Positions 1 through 5,751 of a stretch of DNA of 7,351 nucleotides are shown in pieces. The notes beneath the pieces were generated by a model that was not told the DNA's origin, made no database searches, and saw only the letters and a program-made list of their open reading frames with translations. Source of the stretch: an uncultured Candidatus Melainabacteria bacterium (lineage in GTDB: Bacteria > Cyanobacteriota > Vampirovibrionia > Gastranaerophilales > Gastranaerophilaceae); assembly GCA_934754735.1 (NCBI GenBank), contig CAKVJE010000086.1:1-7351 (forward strand). The letters are read 5' to 3'. A program made the position numbers and the translations under genes. Each line of letters begins with the position of its first letter. The stretch's first letter is position 1.

Positions 1-194
1 CTATTTGGCAAATCTCGTTCATCAATCTTTTTACCGTCTATTTCAATATACACTTTTTTACGAGGAACAAATATATCTTTAGCCAAATAACCCACTTCTG
101 ACAAAAACATTCCAGCTAAAGCAAACTTGCGAAAAATATTTTTCTTAAAGTTTCCTTTCATAGGTATTGTAGGTTGTATTGAATTTATTTTCAT
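1..194 (-). CDS. Third tandem copy of small leader-bearing protein, cut by window edge
   Basis: Partial gene: the ATG is at 194 and the frame runs off the window at position 1 after 64 full codons. The protein starts MKINSIQPTIPMKGN, has a short hydrophobic stretch (about residues 24-38), then the same VPRKKVYIEIDGKKIDERDL block seen in the two upstream paralogs. The first ~45 residues differ from those copies more than the rest does (for example FKKNIFRKFALAGMF in place of LTKNIKQKCRMFGLA), so this copy is the most diverged at its 5' end. It starts 5 bases after the stop codon of the preceding copy, with only a weak ribosome binding site (GAG well upstream), suggesting translational coupling. 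Function unknown. It may be a partner or immunity protein of the ADP-ribosyltransferase-like gene at the head of the operon, but nothing in the sequence proves this. Confidence 0.8.
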   Translation of the reverse strand, partial: MKINSIQPTIPMKGNFKKNIFRKFALAGMFLSEVGYLAKDIFVPRKKVYIEIDGKKIDERDLPN

Positions 195-199
195 AATAA

Positions 200-562
200 T
201 TAATCATTCTCGTATGGAACTTGTGCATACTTGCCTTCGTCAATAAGTTTATTTCTGAAAGCCTGTCTTTCTTCGTAAGACTTTAAACTTCTTAGTTTCT
301 TTTCATCTTCTGGTGAAAATACTATTTTCCCCCATTTCATGCCCGCCCAATCACTAGGACCTGACACGCTATTTGGCAAATCTCGTTCATCAATCTTTTT
401 TCCGTCTATTTCAATATAGACTTTTTTACGAGGAACAAATATATCTTTGGCTGCATAACCTAAAGCTGAAAACGCAAGTCCAAACATTCGACACTTTTGC
501 TTAATGTTCTTTGTAAGATTTCCTTGCATAGATATTGTAGGTTGTATTGAGTTTATTTTCAT
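200..562 (-). CDS. Small leader-bearing hypothetical protein, tandem copy 2
   Basis: A 120-residue protein of unknown function. I chose the ATG at 562 over the TTG one codon upstream because the paralogs begin MKI at this point and an AAGGG-type ribosome binding site (568-575) is correctly placed. It has a leader ending in a Q-G-N box, a mildly hydrophobic segment around residues 27-43 (interrupted by charged residues, so a doubtful membrane helix), a basic-to-acidic block (VPRKKVYIEIDGKK), then D-W-A-G-M-K-W-G, and a helical charged tail. Residues 5 to about 86 match copy 1 almost exactly at protein level, and a 173-bp stretch is identical in DNA. The C-terminal ~35 residues (KKLRSLKSYEERQAFRNKLI, ending PYEND) differ. 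Fourteen bases separate it from copy 1. The high DNA identity indicates recent duplication or gene conversion. Confidence 0.85.
   Translation of the reverse strand: MKINSIQPTISMQGNLTKNIKQKCRMFGLAFSALGYAAKDIFVPRKKVYIEIDGKKIDERDLPNSVSGPSDWAGMKWGKIVFSPEDEKKLRSLKSYEERQAFRNKLIDEGKYAQVPYEND
378..550. repeat. 173-bp identical direct repeat, copy 1 of 2 (partner at 746-918)
   Basis: Positions 378-550 and 746-918 are identical base for base, an offset of 368 bp. Both lie inside paralogous small genes and cover the leader to the D-E-R-D-L region. Immediately outside the block single-base differences appear, and at the 3' ends of the genes the similarity is lost. A third, shorter and slightly diverged copy covers about 1-90. 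Identity at synonymous sites indicates recent duplication or gene conversion rather than selection on the protein alone. Confidence 0.9.
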
Positions 563-576
563 CAATTGCCCTTAAT

Positions 577-930
577 TTAACAATTTTCTACTGTTTTGTA
601 TTTGCCTTCCTTAATCAATTTATCATAATATTTTATATAATCCTTGTAAGGCATATTTTTTAGTTTCTCTTCATCTTCAGGTGAAAAGACAATTTTGCCC
701 CATTTCATACCCGCCCAATCACTAGGACCAGACACACTATTTGGTAAATCTCGTTCATCAATCTTTTTTCCGTCTATTTCAATATAGACTTTTTTACGAG
801 GAACAAATATATCTTTGGCTGCATAACCTAAAGCTGAAAACGCAAGTCCAAACATTCGACACTTTTGCTTAATGTTCTTTGTAAGATTTCCTTGCATAGA
901 TATTGTAGGTTGTATTGAATCTATTTTCAT
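577..930 (-). CDS. Small leader-bearing hypothetical protein, tandem copy 1
   Basis: A 117-residue protein of unknown function and the first of three paralogs, 27 bases downstream of the ADP-ribosyltransferase-like gene on the same strand. Its start is fixed by a strong GGAGG ribosome binding site (937-946). The leader MKIDSIQPTISMQGN is followed by a mildly hydrophobic segment, the VYIEIDGKKIDERDL block and a conserved G-P-S-D-W-A-G-M-K-W-G stretch. The tail (about residues 88-117, KNMPYKDYIKYYDKLIKEGK) is charged, predicted helical, and differs from copy 2. I recognise no catalytic motif, cleavable signal peptide or known domain. By position it could be an immunity or accessory protein for the upstream enzyme. 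The leader shared with that enzyme instead suggests a common destination in the cell. Both are inferences. Confidence 0.87.
   Translation of the reverse strand: MKIDSIQPTISMQGNLTKNIKQKCRMFGLAFSALGYAAKDIFVPRKKVYIEIDGKKIDERDLPNSVSGPSDWAGMKWGKIVFSPEDEEKLKNMPYKDYIKYYDKLIKEGKYKTVENC
746..918. repeat. 173-bp identical direct repeat, copy 2 of 2 (partner at 378-550)
   Basis: This is the partner of the block at 378-550, with no mismatches when the two are aligned by eye. It sits within the first tandem small gene. Such a pair can recombine to delete or add a gene copy, so copy number here may vary between strains. Confidence 0.9.
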
Positions 931-936
931 TTTGTT

Positions 937-946
937 AACCTCCTTT
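937..946 (-). promoter_or_regulatory. Strong ribosome binding site of small-protein copy 1
   Basis: On the minus strand this reads AAAGGAGGTT, 6 bases before the ATG at 930. It is a near-perfect match to the anti-Shine-Dalgarno sequence and the strongest initiation signal in this operon. It is much better than the sites of copy 2, copy 3 or the GTG-started gene upstream, which suggests copy 1 is made in excess of the enzyme. Confidence 0.8.
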
Positions 947-957
947 GCATTATATCA

Positions 958-2091
958 TTAAAAGGCCTTCTTTTCAATGTTATTTTGCACCAAATCTGCT
1001 TCTATGTACCATCGTTTATTTACGTGGTCATATTTAGCATTTTTGATTAATAATTGTGATAATCTTTGTACCAGCATTTCAGCTTCGGATTTTCTTTCTA
1101 CATTATAGCTTTCTATCAGCGAAGCTTTACTACCTTTTGGAACATTTATTTTCCAATAGACTTTCTTAGCATAATCTTCTATTGCTTCTGTATCAATTGC
1201 TGTAGACATAAAACGTTCCTGAGTAATGTTACGTTTTAACATAAAAGTTTTTATAAATTCATCAATTTCATTTTGGTTGACTCGTCCACTTTCTATTTCA
1301 CCAGTAATTTTTTCTAAAGCATCTTTTAATGTGTATTTTTTACTTTCATCTAACATAACAGAATTGAAAACATCAAATCTTCCTTCGCCACGATAAACAG
1401 TCATATCATGTTTTATAATTTGTTTGTCCAAAAATCTTGTTATGGTATTTATCATATTTTTAACTCTTTGAGATGTTGTGCCATTACTTATAGCACCATT
1501 AATTTCTCTTGAATCATATTTGTATTCCAAGAGTGGACGAATAATCTCAGTTGGTTTGTTTATAATTCCGTCAATGCAATTCCTCCAAGCTTTTTCATCC
1601 AGATTTTTATACAATTCTAACTTATCTATACGTTTAAGACTTCTTGTAAATAGTGCTAGTTTCTCTATATTTGGTATCATATCGACTTGTGAATAACCAC
1701 GCCAAAGATTTGCAAATTTTCCACCATGCATATTCATAAAATCTGCAATCTCAGAGCAATCATTTTGAGTTATTTTGCTTGATAAATTAACTGAATGTTT
1801 CCATTGTTTATAATTATGAATATTAAACAAAGATTTATAAAACATTACCATTTTAAGCCAATACATTTGACTTCTCAACTCACCGCCATCAATCCTACCA
1901 TTGACAAACAGTTCTTTGACTTCATCAGGCGAAATTAACTTGCGCGTTGGATATTCGATTACATTATTAATATAACGGAGTTTGCCGGTATCAAATATTG
2001 AAATTACTTCCGGTTTTCGCGCAAAATTCGCAACTCCAAGCTGTGGAGTGGACAACACATTTATAGCTTTTTTAACACTTTGTATTTTCAC
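958..2091 (-). CDS. ADP-ribosyltransferase-like (exoenzyme/mART-type) toxin-like protein
   Basis: A 377-residue protein with a GTG start at 2091, kept because the leader MKIQSV resembles that of the downstream small proteins; a weak AGAAG lies just before it. The C-terminal third fits the R-S-E class of mono-ADP-ribosyltransferases (ADPRT exoenzyme family, Pfam PF03496 by recall). A Y-D-S-R-E-I-N lead-in is at 192-198 and the NAD-binding arginine is in VYRGEG (R234). An S-T-A box (296-298) stands in for S-T-S, K-I-N-V-P-K-G is at 314-320, and the catalytic E-x-E is in SEAE (E336, E338). The family transfers ADP-ribose from NAD+ to a target protein. The first ~190 residues are helical, match nothing I know, and may handle delivery or targeting. 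No classical signal peptide or membrane helix is visible. It heads an operon with three small paralogs, 27 bases upstream of the first. The target is unknown. Confidence 0.8.
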   Translation of the reverse strand: MKIQSVKKAINVLSTPQLGVANFARKPEVISIFDTGKLRYINNVIEYPTRKLISPDEVKELFVNGRIDGGELRSQMYWLKMVMFYKSLFNIHNYKQWKHSVNLSSKITQNDCSEIADFMNMHGGKFANLWRGYSQVDMIPNIEKLALFTRSLKRIDKLELYKNLDEKAWRNCIDGIINKPTEIIRPLLEYKYDSREINGAISNGTTSQRVKNMINTITRFLDKQIIKHDMTVYRGEGRFDVFNSVMLDESKKYTLKDALEKITGEIESGRVNQNEIDEFIKTFMLKRNITQERFMSTAIDTEAIEDYAKKVYWKINVPKGSKASLIESYNVERKSEAEMLVQRLSQLLIKNAKYDHVNKRWYIEADLVQNNIEKKAF

Positions 2092-2111
2092 TAAACTTCT
2101 AACCTTCCATA

Positions 2112-2139
2112 TTTATATAAAGGTTATTTTGCATGAAAA
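2112..2139 (-). promoter_or_regulatory. Candidate promoter of the ADP-ribosyltransferase operon
   Basis: Read on the minus strand, a TTTTCA -35-like box (2139-2134, 4 of 6 to consensus) and a TATAAA -10 box (2117-2112, 5 of 6) are 16 bases apart. Transcription would start about 14-16 bases before the GTG codon. The local AT content makes chance matches likely, so this is tentative. It would let the operon be expressed independently of the peptidase gene upstream. Confidence 0.35.
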
Positions 2140-2182
2140 ATTGCCAAATTGCTTAATATTTGTTAATTATTTAATTTTGTAG

Positions 2183-2326
2183 GTTGATGGTGCAAAAAAT
2201 TGCACTCTACTTTTCTAAATTGAAAACTGAAAATGGACAATTGAAAATTATTTAATACTATTTTCCATTTTCCACTTTCAATTTTCCATTGAAAGTGGGT
2301 AGGGTGCAATTTTTTGCACCATTAAC
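2183..2326. repeat. 144-bp nested inverted-repeat element (MITE- or REP-doublet-like)
   Basis: The 255-bp gap between the peptidase and ADP-ribosyltransferase genes is dominated by this element. Its outer arms, 2183-2210 and 2299-2326, are 28 nt each and reverse complements with only 2 mismatches. Each arm contains its own small palindrome (TGCAAAAAATTGCA core, or its complement). Inside lies a perfect 10-bp hairpin (CCACTTTCAA at 2272-2281 with TTGAAAGTGG at 2289-2298, 7-nt loop). A longer imperfect pairing of TTGAAAA/TTTTCCA-type runs covers most of the rest. No ORF is present. This architecture fits a non-autonomous mobile or palindromic repeat. No clear target-site duplication is visible and there is no U-tract typical of an intrinsic terminator. 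Confidence 0.75.
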
Positions 2327-2346
2327 TTTCTACCAATAATTTAAAT

Positions 2347-3879
2347 TTACAAACTTTCTACAAAATCCTCTGCTGAAAATTCTTTACCCGTTAATTTTTC
2401 AATCAATTCGTATTCATCAATTGAAGCACCGAGAGCAAAGATTTTTTCGTCCATAAATTTCGCTGAGTTAGAATTTTCTGTAATTGCACCAAACTGTGAT
2501 TTTAAGTAATTATAAATTTGAGCTTTCATCAAATTTGCTCTAAAATAATTCTGATAATACGCCGGATGTGAAAGATAATGCGGAATTGTTGCCCACTCAT
2601 TGTCCGCGATTTCAAACCTGTTCAAATATTTTCCGCGTAAATTATTCCACAATTCTGCCGGATTTTGTTCCGGATTAGAATAAAATTTGCGTTCAAAATC
2701 AATAATTAATAAGCTTTTTGAAACAAAAGAAACCTCATCTTCTTTTATAGAGTTTTTAAATCTGTTCAACAAATCTTTGTCAAGAATATCAGCAAGGACA
2801 TCTTCGCGTTTAATTATATCGCCCATCATCATTGCAATGGCTTCTGTTACAGCAGGAGAAGCTGCTGTGCGGTCTAAAAATGGTAAACTTATATCAATTC
2901 CCAAATCGTACACGCAATGTCCCATTTCGTGATTTAAAGTGTCTAAGCTTATTACATTATTCGTAAGATTTGCCAGAATTCTAGAATCTTTACCAGCTTG
3001 AACTCCAAAACAAAAACCGTGTGTGTTTTTGCCTTTTCTTGGAAATAAATCAAGCGTTAATCTGCCGTCAGCTAGCATTTTATCGACATCATAGCCCATG
3101 TTTTTATACATGTTTTTAGAAATAAGTGTGATGTCGTTTTGCTCTAAAACTTTATTAACATCTTTTTCCGGATTGTCGCTTAACAATAGTCCGTAATGGT
3201 ATGACTTTAATTCATCAACATTAAAAAAATTTTTCAAATCATTTTGCTTTTTTGTTTGAATTTCTTTAATCGTATTTTGGGTTTTCGAATAAACTTCATT
3301 GATTAATTTTTCCAAAAACTCGTTTTCAACTTCGTAATCTTCTTTGAGTTTGTATTCAAAATAATTTTTGTAGCCTTTTGTTTTTGCGTACTTGTTGCGC
3401 ATTTTTACAAACTCAACCAAATCGTCAGCAATCAAATCTCCGCAGGCAATCTTCGCTTCGTGTGCTTTTCTTCTGATTTCCGGATTTTCTTCATTTTGAA
3501 GTATTTTTGTAACTTCAGTTTTAGTAATTTCTTTATTATCAATTTTTAAAACATAAGAATTAAATTTCTTCGCAATTTCGTTTTCTTTTTGGCGAAGTTT
3601 TTTTAATTCTTCACCTGTATTTAATTCTTCGTCAAATTCTTTCAACAAATCTTTAAGCTGTTTCGCTTCATGTTTAGAAAGAGAATTTTTGTCTACGTTT
3701 TGAAATTTCTCATACATTTTTCTATCTTGAAAAATTTTTGAATATTCATCTTGCGCAGTTTCATATTTTTTCATATTTTCCGGAGTAGAATTGATATAAA
3801 AATCCCAGCACTTTTTCTCTAAATCTATTGAAACTTTTTCTAATTTTTTACAAAACTCATCTCTTAATTCTTGAAACAT
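2347..3879 (-). CDS. M2/M3-type zinc metallopeptidase (gluzincin)
   Basis: A 510-residue cytoplasmic peptidase. I chose the ATG at 3879 over the ATG at 3903 because a strong GAGGAG site (3885-3890) sits 5 bases before it and lies inside the longer version. Zinc ligands are the two histidines of HEMGH (317-321, with E318 as catalytic base) and probably the glutamate of VTEAIAMMMGD (E346). A late IPHYLSHPAYYQNY block (about 432-445) looks like the C-terminal substrate-binding histidine/tyrosine region of angiotensin-converting-enzyme-like and oligopeptidase families. The N-terminal half is charged and helical, as in these clamshell enzymes. HEMGH and the TEAI spacing resemble family M2, whereas overall size suits short M3 or M32-like enzymes, so the family assignment is open. 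No signal peptide is visible. The likely job is trimming short peptides. It has no obvious link to its neighbours. Confidence 0.88.
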   Translation of the reverse strand: MFQELRDEFCKKLEKVSIDLEKKCWDFYINSTPENMKKYETAQDEYSKIFQDRKMYEKFQNVDKNSLSKHEAKQLKDLLKEFDEELNTGEELKKLRQKENEIAKKFNSYVLKIDNKEITKTEVTKILQNEENPEIRRKAHEAKIACGDLIADDLVEFVKMRNKYAKTKGYKNYFEYKLKEDYEVENEFLEKLINEVYSKTQNTIKEIQTKKQNDLKNFFNVDELKSYHYGLLLSDNPEKDVNKVLEQNDITLISKNMYKNMGYDVDKMLADGRLTLDLFPRKGKNTHGFCFGVQAGKDSRILANLTNNVISLDTLNHEMGHCVYDLGIDISLPFLDRTAASPAVTEAIAMMMGDIIKREDVLADILDKDLLNRFKNSIKEDEVSFVSKSLLIIDFERKFYSNPEQNPAELWNNLRGKYLNRFEIADNEWATIPHYLSHPAYYQNYFRANLMKAQIYNYLKSQFGAITENSNSAKFMDEKIFALGASIDEYELIEKLTGKEFSAEDFVESL

Positions 3880-3935
3880 AAACGCTCCTCTGCTTTGTCG
3901 CATCAGTTGACAAATTGTTGAATATCGTAAATATT

Positions 3936-3964
3936 ATTTTATAATAAATTTTCGGTTCTGTCTA
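3936..3964 (-). promoter_or_regulatory. Candidate promoter of the peptidase gene
   Basis: On the minus strand TAGACA (3964-3959, 5 of 6 to the -35 consensus) is followed after 17 bases by TAAAAT (3941-3936, 5 of 6 to the -10 consensus). The start of transcription would fall near 3929, about 50 bases before the chosen ATG. It lies back-to-back with the fliJ promoter candidate. Spacing and match are good, but the region is very AT-rich. Confidence 0.45.
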
Positions 3965-3976
3965 TAAAACTCTTTT

Positions 3977-4004
3977 TTGAATTTGACTATCGAAAATTTA
4001 TAAT
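3977..4004 (+). promoter_or_regulatory. Candidate sigma-70-type promoter of the flagellar operon
   Basis: TTGAAT (3977-3982, 4 of 6) and a perfect TATAAT (3999-4004) are 16 bases apart, giving a transcript with a leader of about 60 bases before fliJ. I looked for a flagellar sigma-28 pattern (TAAA with GCCGATAA) and saw none, so the housekeeping sigma factor seems the more likely user. A second TTGACT at 3983-3988 is too close to this -10 box to pair with it. Confidence 0.5.
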
Positions 4005-4044
4005 TAATCATACAAATAGATGTATTCAAATTTCAAAAACTCTG

Positions 4045-4061
4045 TCACAATACATGTGTGA
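4045..4061. promoter_or_regulatory. Interrupted palindrome in fliJ leader
   Basis: TCACA and TGTGA half-sites flank a 7-base centre, ending 9 bases before the fliJ start codon. The left part contains CACAATACAT, which also occurs in the 28-nt palindrome at 6772-6799. It lies downstream of the predicted transcription start, so any role would be as a roadblock operator or an RNA structure covering the weak fliJ ribosome binding site. It may also be chance. Confidence 0.3.
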
Positions 4062-4070
4062 GAATGTATT

Positions 4071-4571
4071 ATGCCCTTTAGATACCGTTTAGAAAATATC
4101 CTAAAAATGAGAATCCGAAAGAAGGAAGCTCAAGAAACAGTTGTTCAAAAGGCGCAACACGAAGTATTTCTTGCAGAAGAAAGGATTAGGCAAAACCAAG
4201 CAGAAATCCAACAAACCATAATCAACAGAAAATCCGCCGACTTTAGGATGATGGAATACTATGATAATTATCTCCACCATTTATGGGACAAAGCGGAAGT
4301 TCTGGAACAGGAAAGACAGAAAGTCCAAGCTATCTTAGAAGAAGAACAGCAAAAACTTGTTAAGTGTGAGCAAGAAGTTAAAGTTCTTGAAAAACACAAA
4401 GAAAAACAAAGAGAAGCTTATTTAGAAGCCGAAAAGGCAGAGGAGCTTAAACAATTCTCAGAAATCGGTGTACAAAGATTCTTTATAAGGTCAAGAGAAG
4501 AAGCCGAAGAACAAGAACTTGAAGAACAGTTAAGAAAAGCACAAATGGAAGAAAATGACGATGAATATTGA
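4071..4571 (+). CDS. fliJ: Flagellar export protein FliJ
   Basis: A 166-residue, almost entirely helical, charged protein. FliJ is a soluble part of the flagellar type III export apparatus that acts with the FliI ATPase at the cytoplasmic face of the basal body. The N-terminus FRYRLENILKMRIRKKEAQE matches the family pattern (F-x-F-R-L-E-x-L-L-x-x-R), followed by long heptad-rich coiled coil through about residue 155. Usual family length is near 145-160, so it is complete. The ribosome binding site is weak (GTGAGA). Its stop codon overlaps the start of fliK by 17 bases. In many bacteria fliI precedes fliJ, but here fliJ starts the transcription unit and the gene upstream is a divergent peptidase, so the export ATPase must be encoded elsewhere. 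A generic coiled-coil protein is the alternative, made unlikely by the fliK and hook/rod-family neighbours. Confidence 0.82.
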   Translation: MPFRYRLENILKMRIRKKEAQETVVQKAQHEVFLAEERIRQNQAEIQQTIINRKSADFRMMEYYDNYLHHLWDKAEVLEQERQKVQAILEEEQQKLVKCEQEVKVLEKHKEKQREAYLEAEKAEELKQFSEIGVQRFFIRSREEAEEQELEEQLRKAQMEENDDEY

Positions 4572-5751
4572 TACCCAATCTAAAATTACATCCGTAAACA
4601 ACAATAATTCTACTTCGAAAACACAGAAAAAAAGCGATACAAAATTTTCTGATGAGTTAAAGAATGTTTCTAAAACTGATTCAAAAGAAGAGGCAAAAGA
4701 AAAAGAAGAAGTTAAAAATGAAAAAGACATGAAAGCCGATTCTAAGGAAGAAGTGAAATCAGAAAACAAGTCAGATGAAAAAGTAGAAAAATCTGAAAAA
4801 GAAACTCAAGAGACTGGCGAAGAAGCTTCAAACGAGGACAACATTGAGGATGTAATCGGTGGCTTGCAACAAACTGTAGAAGAACTTAATAAACTAAATC
4901 AAAAGAATGATAAAACTAATTCCGAATTAAAGAAAGATACTCTTTCTGACGATAAAGACAGAGAGGATAATACTTTGATAGATAACAATATTAATATTAA
5001 AGATAAAACAGAACAACAACTTCCGCAGATGAACGCTAATATGAACTTCAACAGCAACGGACAACCTTTCTCTGCTTTTGTTGAAAACACAAACAATAAC
5101 AATCAGCTTTCTGCTTCTGAAACAGATTTGGCAGAAGAAAATGCAATACTTTCAACAATGAATGAAAACATGGCTATTGCGCAAAAGAATATGCTTTTGA
5201 ACAAAACTAATAAGGAAGAAAAACCGGAAGTAGCTGTGCAAACAGAAATTCAACAAGAAGAACAAGCGCCTAAAACAAAAACTGTTACAAATGAAGAAGG
5301 TGTTAAAAAAGTTAACGTAAAAACAAATGTTACAACAGAAACAGTTGTTAAATTTGATGATATTGCAATGAACAAAAATGATGTTGAATTTTTTGCAAAC
5401 CTTGTTGAAAATGGTTCTGTTGATATGAATTCTGTTCAACATGCTCAAAAATCTTCGCAAGTTTCAAAAACTCTGGCAGACATGATTGCAAAATCTATGC
5501 AAGATAATCAACCGATAAGAATAAATTTTGACAACGACATCTCTGTCATTATAAAAGTTAGTAAGAATGGTAAAATTTCAGCAGACTTCTTGCCAAGTTC
5601 TCAAATTGCAGAAGCGTATTTGAAAGAAAATTTGCCAATCTTAAAACAAAGGTTTGACGATAATAATATAGATTATGAAGAGTTAAACCACAGAAAACAA
5701 GAACAACAAGACGATAGAAATAACAGAAAGAAGGGGCGCAAAGATGAATGA
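4555..5751 (+). CDS. fliK: Flagellar hook-length control protein FliK
   Basis: A 398-residue protein with the FliK layout: a long, poorly conserved, hydrophilic N-terminal ruler region and a compact C-terminal domain. Residues 20-150 are low-complexity and rich in K, E, D, N and S, with a repeated DSKEE-x-K unit (about 42 and 62). The C-terminal region (about 304-382) shows the expected pattern: RINFDNDISVIIKVSKNGKI, then an A-E-A-Y-L-K-E-N-L-P-I-L-K-Q-R helix. In the family this domain switches the export gate from hook to filament substrates. The tail after 382 is very basic and charged. The start at 4555 has GGAAG upstream; the ATG at 4561 is an alternative two codons in. It overlaps fliJ by 17 bases and the next gene by 8. 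No transmembrane segment is visible. Identification rests on the C-terminal pattern plus gene order. Confidence 0.82.
   Translation: MTMNIDTQSKITSVNNNNSTSKTQKKSDTKFSDELKNVSKTDSKEEAKEKEEVKNEKDMKADSKEEVKSENKSDEKVEKSEKETQETGEEASNEDNIEDVIGGLQQTVEELNKLNQKNDKTNSELKKDTLSDDKDREDNTLIDNNINIKDKTEQQLPQMNANMNFNSNGQPFSAFVENTNNNNQLSASETDLAEENAILSTMNENMAIAQKNMLLNKTNKEEKPEVAVQTEIQQEEQAPKTKTVTNEEGVKKVNVKTNVTTETVVKFDDIAMNKNDVEFFANLVENGSVDMNSVQHAQKSSQVSKTLADMIAKSMQDNQPIRINFDNDISVIIKVSKNGKISADFLPSSQIAEAYLKENLPILKQRFDDNNIDYEELNHRKQEQQDDRNNRKKGRKDE

Noticed and set aside
1478..1696. Plus-strand open frame of 72 codons inside the ADP-ribosyltransferase-like gene
   Set aside because: It lies wholly antisense to a gene with clear family motifs, has no ribosome binding site worth noting, and its sequence is what the complement of the real gene would give.
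3880..3903. N-terminal extension of the peptidase to the ATG at 3903
   Set aside because: The extra eight codons include the GAGGAG ribosome binding site that serves the ATG at 3879, so the shorter protein is preferred.
4530..4769. Minus-strand open frame over the fliJ-fliK junction
   Set aside because: It is rich in S, F and L because it is the complement of K/E-rich coding DNA. No start signal, and it is antisense to two supported genes.
5152..5460. Minus-strand open frame within fliK
   Set aside because: Cysteine- and phenylalanine-rich complement of the fliK coding strand, with no independent support.
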